From Ianthella basta (taxonomy: Eukaryota; Porifera; Demospongiae; Verongiida; Ianthellidae), in contig OZ025870.1 in assembly GCA_964019415.1 (NCBI GenBank), positions 11,187,455 through 11,251,454 on the forward strand: 64,000 nucleotides of DNA, in the 5' to 3' direction. Below, in pieces: positions 49,551 to 60,667 of this stretch (positions are counted from its first letter, which is position 1; each line of letters starts with the position of its first letter). The notes under the pieces are model-generated. The model saw nothing but the letters and a program-made list of their open reading frames with translations. It had not been told where the DNA came from and searched no databases. The position numbers and the translations under genes were made by a program.

Positions 49551-49929
49551 AACGTATAATGCATTGTTTGTTTTATAACGCACTGCTTCGAAAGGGGCTC
49601 TTATTGACATACCCAATCATTTTCTAGCCTTATGTAAACATAATTGGCTGGCCTCAGTCTGTTTGGAGGTTTAGTCATGCCAGTTTGGCAAAAGTAATAC
49701 AAATACAGTAGGTGATTGCAGGAGTGCTGTTGCATCACCATCACTATTCCAGTCAGCTCCATCATTCATTCCATGGCAGTCTTGTTATACAGGCTATCTG
49801 CCTTGGTCTGTCTGCCATTGGTCCATACACATTCTTGGAAGGTATATAATTATTATATCAGCATCGGCATGGCCACAAATATCACTGGTCAGCTAGCCCC
49901 CAATGTATTGTACTTCCTCAAGTAGTTTG

Positions 49930-52900
49930 GCTATCCTATGTATAGGTTTGGCCAGAACTTGGGGGTTGTTCTGGGTGTCCTTGGGGCACAGATTCTGTCT
50001 GCCTTGTCTGGAAGGCATGTTTGCCTTGCTATTTTTCTTTGTCCTATTTTAGTGGTTCCCAACGAGGCCACTCTCTCTAGCTTGGAGCCAGTGTCAGCAG
50101 TCCTAGCTGACTTGGGCACAGCAGCCTTGGGCTCCAAGGAGGGGGCGGCTGCAGAGAAGGAAGATCCAAATCCTCTTCAAGGTCTTGTTTTGGGTGGCGG
50201 GCTGCCATCCATACCAGCTGACATTTTACGCCGGATCCAGAAGAACTCCTATGTAGAGTTATCTGAGTTGCTCCCGGAAAAAATTCCGGAATCCTTCCTT
50301 TACCCTGAGGGGCAGAAGAAGAAGGTTGCGCCAATTGACAGATTTGTTGACTGGCTCCTAGCCTTTTGTACATATGGCCAAGCCCTCCTGGTTCAAAAGC
50401 CAGATCTTGGTGGGGACCTGCTCACCTTTGTTGGCACTGTGGCTAGGCTGGCCCGCGACCATCCCGGCTCAGCATGGGCAGTATATGAGCAGAATTTCCG
50501 TGCCAATGTAGTGGCCAATCCTTCTATTCGCTGGTGCAAGCTGGACCAGGAGGTCTGGGCTATTAGCATGGTCAAGGCTTCTCAAGGGTCTTTTTCATCC
50601 CAGCTCCCTCAGAAGAGGCGTCCCACAAGCTCATGCTCAAAGTAGAATGACGGTGCATTCTGCCCGCACAAGACATGCAAATATAGCCATGTTTGCTGTC
50701 ACTGCTTCAGCCCTCAGCACCGGGGGGTGGCTTGCCCTAGCAAGCCTGACACTCCAAAGAAGGGCTGATGCTGTACTAGTATATATACCTCCCTCGGGCT
50801 GCATACAGACATCATAAAGCTAGCTGTTACTTAACTAAATTATAGCCAGTCTATCTACAGGATCTCTACACATGTAATTGGGAACATTTTCCATTTCCTT
50901 TTATCCATGCATTTGGGTCGGAGTATAGTATCATGTTAAATTTTGTTTATACAAACGTGTCCATGTATCTTATCCGTACTCACATCTCATTTGAGTATAT
51001 TATATAAATATATATATGTATAGCCACGTTTTAATCATTCCGGTCCTGTACACAAACAGTTATAATTCCGACTGAACTCATACAAAGATTATTACTTGTT
51101 CTGCATGGCTCCTTATATCTCTGTATATAGGTGGTAGGTCTACATTCATCCCCACATCCCAGAAAGTGGCTCCACTGCTGGCCTCTCGTTTCCAGTATCT
51201 CCAAAAGGTGGGGCCTACTTGTTCAGGTGCTCCCACTCTCCCGGGGAGTGCCCTGGGCATTCACACTCCATTGTCAGTGAATGCTTGGTCTTTGCTGCTG
51301 GCTGATCACCCAAACCGTGTGTGGGTTGATAGCCTATTGAAAGGTTTGGAGGATGGAGTTAGGATTGGCTTTCACCCCAACTCCATGCAGGTGCCGGCCG
51401 GCGGCCTCCAACCCTATTGTCTGCCTGCACTCACCCAGAAGTGGTGCAACGTTATTTAGATGCTGAAGTGGCATGTGGCAACGTGGCAGGCCCATTCTCT
51501 GCTGAGCAGTTGCCTGCAACTATCATGTACAACCGCTTTGGTGTGATCCCTAAGCCCAATAAACCTGGGAAGTGGAGGCTAATGGTTGATTTGTCATACC
51601 CTCAGGGGTCCAGTGTGAATGATGGCATCTCAACCACCGACTCCAGCATGGTTTATTCATCAATTGATGATGCTGCCTGGTACATAACCTCCCTAGGGAA
51701 AGGAGCCCTATTGGCAAAAATTGACATCTGCAATGCCTTTAGGATAATCCCTGTACACCCAGCAGATCGCCATTTGCTTGGTATGCGGTGGGATGGACAA
51801 GTTTTCATTGACCAACAGCTGCCATTTGGTCTGCGGTCTGCACCTCTCTTGTTCAACGCATACGCTGATGCCTTGGAGTGGATTCTGAGGAAGCGAGGGG
51901 TGCAGAGCATCACTCATTATCTTGACGACTTTCTCGTAGTCGGTTCCCCAGGCACGACCCAGTGTCAATCATTTCTTGAGATGATGCAGTCTACATGTGC
52001 GGAGCTTGGAGTCCCACTTGCTGGCGATAAGGTTGAAGGTCCCACAACATCGTTAACATTCTTAGGTAATCAGCTCAACACTAACTCCATGGAAGCCAGT
52101 TTGCCTTCAGACAATTGCAAACTGGACAGGTTGCGTCTAGAGCTGGCTGAGTGGCAGGACAAAAAATCTTGCACTCGGAAAGACTTGGAGCACCTGATTG
52201 GGGTACTTCAATTCGCCATCAAGGTTGTACCCCATGGCCGTCCTTTTGTTCGGCGCATGATTGACTTGATGTCAGTCACAAAAGTGGCTTACCACCATAT
52301 TTGTTTGAACAGAGACTTCCGCTCTGACCTAGCATGATGGAAGACTTTTGTGGATACCTGGAATGGAATTTCATTCCTCCAGCTGACTAGGCAACTAGTC
52401 CCTTCTGTGAATGTTTTCACAGATGCCTCAGGCAGTTTTGACTTTGGTGCTATTTGGGGCACCCTCTGGTTGCAAAGCCAGTGGCCCACGGAGTGGTCGC
52501 AGACCAACATTATATATGATCAAAGAGTTGGTCCCTGTTGTTGTTGCATGTGCCATGCATGTGGGGGGTGCAATGGGCAGGCCAGCACATACAATTCCAT
52601 ATTGACAACATGTCAGTAGTTGACATTCTCCATAAAGGCTCGACTAAGGAGCCCTCTGGCATTGCAATGCACCTGTTAAGGTGTCTGTCATTCTTCGCCG
52701 CTCACTACCGCTTCTCCATATCTGCATGCCACATTCCAGGGGTGCATAATACTGTGGCTGACAACATTTCTCGCGGTCAGGTGTCTTCTCTTCATGCTCA
52801 GGTGCCAGGGATTCAGCCCCAGGCTGTAGTCATCCCAAGGTCGCTGTGGTCCCTGTTAATTGTGGACAGACCCGACTGGACCTCCAGCAAGTAGAGGAAG

Positions 52901-53190
52901 CTCTTTGTAGATTTTATTCAAAGGGCCTAGCTTCAGCAACTCAACGAAGTTACTCTTCTGACCAAAAGCGATTTTTGGAATTTTGTCGCAAGTTTGATCT
53001 GACGCCTATCCCTCCATCTGAACACACTATCCTTCTGTTTATCTCCCAGCTAGGCTTGGACGGTTTGTCCCTGCCAACAGTAAAGAGCTATACTATTCCC
53101 CATTCCCTACGATATTCACGGAATTGTGTATGGGCAGGATTCCCCCAATCAATAAACAGCACCCTATTTGGGCATAAGTATTTATAGCAA
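49930..53190 (+). mobile_element. Fossil DIRS-type retroelement, copy 2 (truncated)
   Basis: The parts are a gag-like region (roughly 50.0-50.7 kb), reverse transcriptase (roughly 51.4-52.3 kb) with LPFGLRSAPLLF and YLDDF, an RNase H region (roughly 52.4-52.8 kb), and the N-terminal part of the tyrosine recombinase (roughly 52.85-53.19 kb). The recombinase catalytic part and the right end are missing, and there are also several interruptions. It is related to, but clearly diverged from, the copy at the left of the window, so it represents another lineage or an older insertion. No terminal repeats were matched. Confidence 0.82.
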
Positions 53191-53854
53191 TTTCGTAAGA
53201 GGTTACCCGATCGATACTGTATACACAACCTAATTAACTGTTAGTACAAGGGAGCACAAATCAATGATAGTCAATGAATATGATAGTATATTATACTTAA
53301 GACACACGTAGCCATGCAGTCTCTACTGAATAGCTATGTAGGCGAGTCCACTAGTGCTGTTTTGACTGTGGGTGTCTGTATAGCTAGCTCATGGAATCTC
53401 CACTATAGCTAACTGTGGCCATATATTATAGTGCATATGGCATATTCACACAAGCAGTGCAAGTTGTAGAGGGTGCAAATAGAGTACGTACATACATTGT
53501 TTAATGGAATTAAGACAATCACCACCAAAGTTGCTGTACATGTAGGTCTGTGGGATCGGGTCAGAGCCAATGTGCATGACCATTTGTGCAAGTGTGTTGT
53601 CGCTGCTTCCCACTCCATCCATGTTGTACCAATGTGCGCTGAAACATGCCTGGTCCCACTGATCATGAACTTCAGCAACTGACACTGGTGGTGTTGTTCC
53701 TGTTGTACCAACAGTACAAAACAGTGGGAAACCCACAAACATCAAATTTCGATGTAGCAAGGGATGAATGCCAACACAAAAGAACAAATGTACAACATTC
53801 ATATATGATTCAAGCATGCAACTCATGCACATGCATTCTATCACTTTAGTCTGT
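53191..53854. other. No gene seen
   Basis: Overlapping open frames occur on both strands but without domains or splice support. Confidence 0.3.
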
Positions 53855-54385
53855 TCAAGCATTGCTGTCTTCCAAGAGACGGCGTCTGATGTCAACAATG
53901 CAACACATGTACACATACAGTCTACACCTACTCCTGTCGTACTTCATCACTTTTTGTTCTTCAACAGTTTCATATTCAGTGTAGATGTTAGCATACTGGT
54001 AGCGGGCTGTGAGGATGACATGATAGCGAAATTGTCCACTCTTCTTGCACTGGCAGCAAGTTCTTCGCCCTTTGCCATCCGATGGAAATTCGCGCATTTC
54101 TCCGTGAAATACCTCACGCACAATAGACAAGAACATCTCAGTAAAGCCCTCCACTGTGTCCTCCACCAGTTGGGCCCCAGCGAGAAACGTCGTGAGTTTC
54201 GTTTTGAATTCTTCCAAGAGTCTACTGTAACTCGACTCCACCATCTCACAAACAGGTTTCTGAAGAATACGATCGCAATCCTTCATCAACTGTCCAGCGG
54301 AGGAGAGCATCTCCAGATGTTCCGCATGGGCATCTTTCACATCTTCTTGATCCTGTTGGAAATCCCGACTAAATGAAGCACCCAT
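53855..54385 (-). CDS. Uncharacterised 176-aa protein with N-myristoylation-like start
   Basis: ATG 54385 begins MGASFSRDFQQDQEDVKDAH. Gly2 and Ser at positions 4 and 6 fit the N-myristoyltransferase consensus, which would tether the product to membranes. Residues about 15-105 are predicted helical by composition (EMVESSYSRLLEEFKTKLTT). A Cys-rich stretch (RRTCCQCKKSGQF) follows, after which the sequence looks less constrained and may be intron read-through. No family is recognised. The plus-strand frame over the same bases is treated as a shadow. Confidence 0.4.
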   Translation of the reverse strand: MGASFSRDFQQDQEDVKDAHAEHLEMLSSAGQLMKDCDRILQKPVCEMVESSYSRLLEEFKTKLTTFLAGAQLVEDTVEGFTEMFLSIVREVFHGEMREFPSDGKGRRTCCQCKKSGQFRYHVILTARYQYANIYTEYETVEEQKVMKYDRSRCRLYVYMCCIVDIRRRLLEDSNA

Positions 54386-55134
54386 CTGCCTTCAACGAGA
54401 CGAACAACGCACACGCGACGGTGTGTGGGAGAATTTTTATGTAGTAGGTACGTGTAACCATCTATACTTAACTAGGGTATACATTAAAACGCAAGCAGCC
54501 TCGCTGGGCAGCTGATGAAGGATTGCGAAGTAGTATAGCTGCCTGCGAAGTATACGCCCAGCCATCAAGCACAGAGTGATGTTACGGCGTACAACACAAG
54601 TAAAGTACTACTTGAAGTACAGAAATTATTAACTATTCACTTTAATCGTCATTTACACGCTTATAACGTAGAGCACCCAACACCACCAGTCATCACATAC
54701 ATACATCAAGAGCAATTACTAGATCCTGTGCCGTTACGCACGCTTAAACTATCCCAAGGCTATTTCATTGTGTGCCATCACTGCATAACACCCTACTCAT
54801 AGTGTTTCTTCAGTGTGACTACTTTCGTATTGTGCCAATTCATGAATGTACTCCCAATAAGGCATATTACGACATATTACAGTAGCTCCTCATGCAATTA
54901 TGAGGTCGTTGAAGTTAAGGGCAATTCAATCAACTAGGATGCCATTTTGTCATAAACTCTAGATCTTCCATCTACAGAACCAAGATCTTTCACTTCAGCA
55001 TGTGGAATGGCATCTACGTCATCAAGGTCTACCACGTGTAAAATAAGTCAAGAAATCATGCTTGATCAGAAGCTCAAGATAATTGAGGAGCTAAAGGGCA
55101 GCAATCAGTAAAAGGGAAATGCTGATGGATAGCT
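54386..55134. other. No gene seen
   Basis: Probable upstream region of the minus-strand ORF. No promoter motif could be supported. Confidence 0.3.
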
Positions 55135-55613
55135 TAAGGCAAACAGCGGCATGCACACACTAAGGAAAACAGTGGCACACACTAAGGGAGACAGTGGCAC
55201 ACACTAAGGGAGACAGTGGCACATACTAAGGGAGACAGCGGCACACGCTAAGGCAGACAAGGCCACACACTAAGGCAGACAAGGCCACACGCTGGCAGGC
55301 AGCGGCACATACTAAGGGAGACAGCGGCACGCACTAAGGCAGACAAGGCCACGCACTAAGGCGGACAAGGCCACGCACTAAGGCAGACAAGGCCACGCAC
55401 TAAGGCGGACAAGGCCACACTCTAAGGCGGACAAGGCCACGCACTAAGGCGGACAAGGCCACGCACTAAGGCGGACAAGGCCACGCACTAAGGCGGACAA
55501 GGCCATGCACTAAGGCGGACAAGGCCACACACTAAGGCGGACAAGGCCACACACTAAGGCAGACAAGGCCACGCACTAAGGTGGACAAGGCCACGCACTA
55601 AGGCAGACAAGTT
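55135..55613. repeat. 22-bp minisatellite
   Basis: About twenty units like CACTAAGGCGGACAAGGCCA plus CG, most uniform at 55330-55610 and more diverged at the left. It abuts exon-like sequence of the minus-strand candidate at 55614. Confidence 0.9.
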
Positions 55614-56176
55614 TCTGTGCCAAATCTGGAAATTTGTTGTGCACCTTGCTTCCAAGTACAGTCTTCACCTCAGTCATAAACTTCATTTGTTTCAAGGGTA
55701 GAGACACGCAGTGTTCATACACTAGTGAATGTAAGATGATGGAACTACGCATTGCAATCATCACATACCACATCAACTTCCTCCAAGACTGGATACTTCT
55801 TCAGGATCTCCACCACATGCATGCCCTCTTCAATCTCCTTCCTCCTTTGTGTGAAAGTGACTTGCATCAAATCTGCTATCTTATCCTTGTTTGGGCACAC
55901 TTTGGCCCTCTCCACGCTCAAGTTTTCAAGGTGACATTTGAGGGGTTCCTCATCTTCATCTGTATCCAGTAGTGAGCACTTCTGTCTTGATCTGTAGAAA
56001 ACATGCACAGGCACACCAATATGTATAGCAGAGGCAGATGCACTAGATAATACACCATCTTACCTCTGGCACTATTACCTTCTGTACCTTAGGCTTGGCC
56101 TCACTGGATCTCTCAGCTGGTCTCTTTCTGTTAAATTCCTTAAAACGGGAGCCTATTTCCTGAGCCATCTGATCCT
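55614..56176 (-). pseudogene. Exon-like remnant, possibly of a SAMD3-like gene family
   Basis: Minus-strand pieces: 56176-56066 (DQMAQEIGSRFKEFNRKRPA, acceptor CTGCAG, donor GTAAGA) and about 55995-55748 (IADLMQVTFTQRRKEIEEGM then VVEILKKYPVLEEVDVV, donor GTATGT). A third piece near 55720-55614 reads YEHCVSLPLKQMKFMTEVKT. The R-x-x-I-x-x-GM-x-x-V-E-I-L-x-KYP pattern recalls SAM-domain-associated proteins common in fish and invertebrates. The first two pieces do not join in frame by the obvious splice sites, and the far end runs into a minisatellite, so the gene is probably broken. Confidence 0.35.
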
Positions 56177-56616
56177 GCAGGTACATGGCGATTGTATATC
56201 TTATTGTACTATGCATGTGTTGAAAGCAATAACATATAAACATACGTAGCCAATTATGCCAAAAACTAACATATGGGCATTGTGCATTGGAACTTTTCAA
56301 TATGGGGTCCAAACAAGCAAAGGCATGTGTTGTGATGACTCCTGTGGAATCCATGCAGACTCTCTGTCTGAGTCGTGTGTGTTTGGTGTTTTCACCTCAC
56401 TGTGGTATGACACGGCTGTTTCGCCGGGGTAACTTAGTTGTTACGCAACATTTTTGCATTCGAAAAATGGCGTCTTTTTCCCTATGCTAGCAATGTATAA
56501 CGGATCTCATTCCTCCGAGTTTTTCGGAATAAACGGCGCGGTGCATCTTATTGCTGGTAATTGTTTAGGTATTGGTCTAATCTTGTGTATTGGTCTAATC
56601 TTACTCCTTATTTTTT
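56177..56616. other. No gene seen
   Basis: Contains one copy of the CACGGCTGTTTCG motif (about 56411) shared with 57290 and, inverted, with 8806-8883. Confidence 0.3.
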
Positions 56617-57199
56617 AGGGGCTGCCGCAGGCAGCCCCTATATTGTTTTCAAATTGACGTTTTCATATGGCTTCATGTTACGGATATATATATATATATA
56701 TATAATACGCCAACCTACGGTTGTACGTCAATGCTTACATTTATATTGAATGTATTGGGCGAAGTATTGGGTATAGGGAATTTATATTGTCGGCCATTTT
56801 AATCAGCCGGAAGTGGACCGTGTGCGAGGCCAAGGGACTTTGAAAACCGGCTTCCAAACGACGTTTTAGCGAACTTTGGACGTTCTCTTCCGCCTCTGAT
56901 CCTGGAACAGACTCCTACAGCACTTCTGGTCGACGGGCAAAGACACAGCTTCGAGACAGCGCCCAACAGGTCATCGACTTTGCCCCGCGCCTTCTTCGAC
57001 AATGGTCGCGCCGCCTCGGAGGACTTCACTCCGCCGCCTGGAACACATGACAGGAGTAACGTAGAAACTGGTGAACGCCATGATATGTAAACGCTAACGT
57101 TCTTCAACCGTTTCTAGCGTTGAAAAGCTTAACTAGCACGGTTGCCCTTCTAAATGCTCTTCAGAACCTGGCCCACGCTTACTGCGCTGTAGCAAACGT
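56617..57199 (+). repeat. Dispersed repeat with hairpin end, copy 2
   Basis: Inverted match to 12303-12868. It begins with the palindrome TTAGGGGCTGCC / GGCAGCCCCTA, followed by a (TA)n tract, and ends at a (TG)n run (57199-57222). The minus-strand frame across it contains SEAARPLSKKARGKVDDLLG, of unknown meaning. Confidence 0.75.
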
Positions 57200-57376
57200 G
57201 TGTGTGTGTGTGTGTGTGTGCTGAAGTTACTGAGGTTTATGACGCGATGTCATGTTTACCTATTGTGAGTGACAGAGCAGCGACCGAAGGCACGGCTGTT
57301 TCGAGGCGGCAACTTAGTTTTCCGAAATGGAAAATTGGGAATGGGAATGGGAATACGTGTACAACTCCTGTCGTCG

Positions 57377-57463
57377 ATGTCGGCCAGTCTGCCTTCCCCC
57401 CAGGCCATCTCCGTTGCCAAGGAGGCCGGAATTCTGCATCTGGATAGATCTGACCCAGTAAAG
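57377..57463 (+). CDS. Candidate first coding exon
   Basis: ATG 57377 opens MSASLPSPQAISVAKEAG and the frame runs 29 codons to a canonical GTGAGC donor at 57464 (phase 0). The upstream sequence is G/C-rich and free of repeats. No matching second exon was found, and a 2.1-kb transposon begins 77 bp downstream. The exon may belong to a disrupted host gene or to one whose next exon lies beyond 59614. The family is not recognised. Confidence 0.3.
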
Positions 57464-57540
57464 GTGAGCTGTGCTTTAAAAATTGTGGAACATGGCTTTA
57501 CGTTACGAAACTAGCCAGTTTCCCCGCAAAGGTTTAAATG

Positions 57541-59614
57541 GCTCGTAGCGTAGTTCTGCGGGTTTTCCCGCCAGTGAGCTATGTCTTGTGTGATAGCCAA
57601 GGGAGTGTAGAACTAGGTGATACAGAGCCTGTTCTGCTGCGCGCTAAACTTTTGGCGAAATGCGCGTTTGTAATGTAGCATGTTCTGCCATTTGCATTTG
57701 CCTTGCGCAATTATCATATAAGCTATGCACACTTTCTCACATTTCCACAGTCAACCTCATGAAATTTACATTAATCTGTACATGTGCAGATTGAGTTTGC
57801 TCTTCATGTATATGTAGCCATATGTTTAGCTGTGCAGCAGCCGGTACAGCAGTTAGCTATGTGTGTAGCTGCCGTTGCTTCTTGAAATCAAAGATGACAT
57901 AGTTAAGCAACTGAGCTAGCTAATTTTTGTCTGTAAACGCTAACAGCATGACATATGTAAATGACACAATCAGGCAATCAGCATATAACTGTGGAAAATA
58001 CAGATGTTCAAAATTCATGAGTATTAATGAATGCAGCTATGTTTCATAGTAGCGTAGTCAGTTCTAAAATACATAAGTTGCTAATTCTGTTTGAAGTTTT
58101 AATTGTAGCTACCAGTCTCTCTCTTGTTCCCTCCCTCCATCTATGTGTATGGTGCACTCATGTCCTTTCATACCCCTCTCAGACTGGAGGAGCCACCATA
58201 TGTTGTCACAATTAAGTTCATGATCTAATGGCTGATCTTCTCACCGATGTCTGCCATGACGTCAATGTGGAGCCCCGCTTGCAACCCCTTTCCACTGAAA
58301 TATTTTTCACCTGTAGCACAGCAACAGAAGACAACTCAAAGCTAGCCATTGCAGCAAGTGCATTCTGCTGTGGAAGATTGAGAGAGCATCTTTCAACGTA
58401 AGGGTAATTAACCTTTTTGTCCCCTCAAACCAAACACCACAGATGACCTCTTGCTACCAATGCCTCAAGCGTAAGAAGAGGCGGAAGTACGATCAGTGAG
58501 TTTGAGAAGTTGAACACGCATCCTTAAATTTGTCCCACTGGTGATGTCCTGCACTGGAGGAGCAAGCCCCAGTGCAACAGTGTTTCTCAGAAGGCTCAAT
58601 GTACTGTCGTCAGAGAAGAACCCTATCAACTACAGCACGGTCATAGAACTCTTGAGATTCTATCTCAGCCTCGCCCTACTGCGACCCTCAATTGTGTGTT
58701 TCCACAGCAGCAGATCATCTGCATGCCACCCAAAATGACTTGAACTAGGAATTGCAGATCTGGCCATGACAGAAGGCCAGATCAGATGATGCTAACTGTC
58801 TTAACTGTCTTCACAAGCATCTGTCATTATCATTTTTTATTGTTATTGTTATAATTGTGTATGTTGTTGCATTGGATTCTTTATTGTGTTTTACTCGTTG
58901 CCTATGTGTGTATTATAAAAATATTTGATTGTTTGCGTGATTTGATTGTAAACATCTGATTGTTTTAATGACTTCTTATATTATTATTGTATTATTATAA
59001 TACTGATTGGGGACCAATATGTTAATAATTAATAGAATGCGATTTAGCATAATATTATGTCAATGGTGTGTACAAATATGCATGCATATTCACATGTACA
59101 ACCACATAATTATGTAGTATAATGTTCGGATATATTAGTCTAGTGACATACAAACCCGCCTATCATCTGCCAACTGCAGCCTTTTCATCAAACCTACACC
59201 TGACAACACATAGATCGATGCACATGAAAGATCAATGTAAGGCATGTATAATATATATTATATATGCAACAGGATGAATAAAACGTATAACATCGATCAT
59301 CGCAATACGTATATTATATGAAGTCCATGCCATGACAGAATTTCAATTTTGAAGTGTATAATAATATGTGACATGCATGTCCATACACATAGAAGATCTT
59401 CCCATCATATTCAAATTCTATGACAGCTATCAAGTAGGCCTGCCTGATTGAATGCAAATGCAAATGGCAGAACATGCTACATTACAAACGCGCATTTCGC
59501 CAAATGTTTAGCGCGCAGCAGAACAGGCTCTGTATCACCTAGTTCTACACTCCCTTGGCTATCACACAAGACATAGCTCACTGGCGGGAAAACCCGCAGA
59601 ACTACGCTACGAGC
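57541..59614. mobile_element. Long-TIR element (about 166-bp arms) carrying LINE debris
   Basis: The arms 57541-57706 and 59449-59614 are nearly identical inverted copies starting GCTCGTAGCGTAGTTCTGCG. There is no transposase. The interior is A/T-rich and includes coding remnants at about 58150-58740. No target duplication could be resolved, so the Mutator-like assignment is only a suggestion. Confidence 0.7.
58150..58740 (+). pseudogene. LINE-associated C-terminal protein fragment
   Basis: The plus-strand readings HDLMADLLTDVCHDVNVEPR and, after a frame change, SCTGGASPSATVFLRRLNVL followed by LSLALLRPSIVCFHSSRSS match a protein segment common next to reverse transcriptases in sponge and cnidarian genomes. 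It is probably a restriction-like endonuclease or C-terminal domain of a non-LTR element. At least two in-frame stops and frame changes are present. It was carried or inserted within the long-TIR element. Confidence 0.45.
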
Positions 59615-59872
59615 AATTTACTAACGCGACCAATAGTCAATATTTTCACGCTGGGAAAGAGTAATCCACAAGTTTGAATGCAAATACCGCTTAATTTTGA
59701 CCACCTCTATCCATGCAAAGGGTTTCACTTTCCTTGCATGAGTTTTCGTGCAGTAAAGGGTAGAGATTCCTTTGCATAGCTTCCCTCGAGAAAAACTCGT
59801 GCGCGCCCTTCTGGTTTCCAAACCAAACCTAAGCTGCCGCCATTTATATATGCGAAACAGCCGTGAAGGGAG
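59615..59872. other. Spacer with dispersed motif
   Basis: Contains CAAACCTAAGCTGCCGCC and CGAAACAGCCGTG, shared with 8806-8883. No gene. Confidence 0.35.
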
Positions 59873-59926
59873 CAAGTATTTCGAGTTGGGGCGGCAGCCC
59901 CACGAGTTTTTAACTCGAAATACTTG
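59873..59926 (+). repeat. Short palindromic repeat, copy P4 (most complete)
   Basis: Perfect 15-bp arms CAAGTATTTCGAGTT and AACTCGAAATACTTG flank the core GGGGCGGCAGCCCCACGAG. The right arm is followed by TCCTGCAG, an acceptor-like site. Confidence 0.9.
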
Positions 59927-60614
59927 TCCTGCAGTTTTGAGGAATGTATGTGCGTAATGGACATTTAGTATTAAATATACACATGTTTACAATATAAAAC
60001 ATACCGGTCCTGGAAACCTGCAGAAAAAAGGAGTAAGATGGGACCTACACCGAAACGTCTATAATAGTACCAACGATCAAATGCTGTATATCATTTCTCT
60101 AGGAAAACCCGGAGGAGTGATATCTTTATACATGGCTAGCATACGGCAATGGGCGCCATTTTGCCATTGCGCAAGAATTACTAAGTTGTACACGCGGGAT
60201 ACAAGTGAAACAGCGCTAGCAGCCGTGCCCTACGATGAGATCACGTGAGCCGCCAACCTCCTATATGGCCATATAAGGGCCTGCATCTAAGAGAATAACA
60301 ACCTCTCCACCGATGTCTGAAGAAGTGTTTACATTCAGTCGATGTGTCTCAGGTGGGGCACCTCTCTCAGACTCTGGTACTGGCAGTTAATTCTCGCTCC
60401 CCTTGGGCATGGCCACACTAGAGAACCTTAGTAGGATCTTCGCCCATAGAATAAATGGCTCTCGCCGAGCCGTTTCCCGTGAGTTGTTTTTGCCCTGCGT
60501 ACTCCCTAAGTTACAGTTTATTAATAGGTTCTTGTCTGGTGGACTTGTATTGGTACTTTATTGTAAGTTTTAGGAGTGAGTGCGTCTGCATGTGCACGTG
60601 TCTGTGTGGTAATT
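59927..60614. other. Upstream region of the kinase-like gene
   Basis: ATG 60455 (MALAEPFP) is followed by a GTGAGT donor, but its phase does not match the exon at 60668, so it is not accepted as the first exon. No other start exon seen. Confidence 0.35.
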
Positions 60615-60652
60615 GGTGGCAGCCGCACGAAGTTTTTAAGTCGAGGTACTTG
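60615..60652 (+). repeat. Short palindromic repeat, copy P5 (left arm lost)
   Basis: Core GGTGGCAGCCGCACGAAG plus right arm AAGTCGAGGTACTTG. It ends 15 bp before the acceptor of the exon at 60668. Confidence 0.7.
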
Positions 60653-60667
60653 TTTTCTTTCGTCTAG

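Noticed and set aside
53768-54376. 202-codon plus-strand open frame
   Set aside because: Overlaps the minus-strand ORF with a better start and composition. No domain recognised; treated as a shadow.
55135-55613. CRISPR-like regular repeats
   Set aside because: Direct tandem units with no unique spacers, in a eukaryotic context. It is a minisatellite.
60455-60478. MALAEPFP start exon for the kinase-like gene
   Set aside because: The donor is good, but its phase does not join the exon at 60668 in frame.
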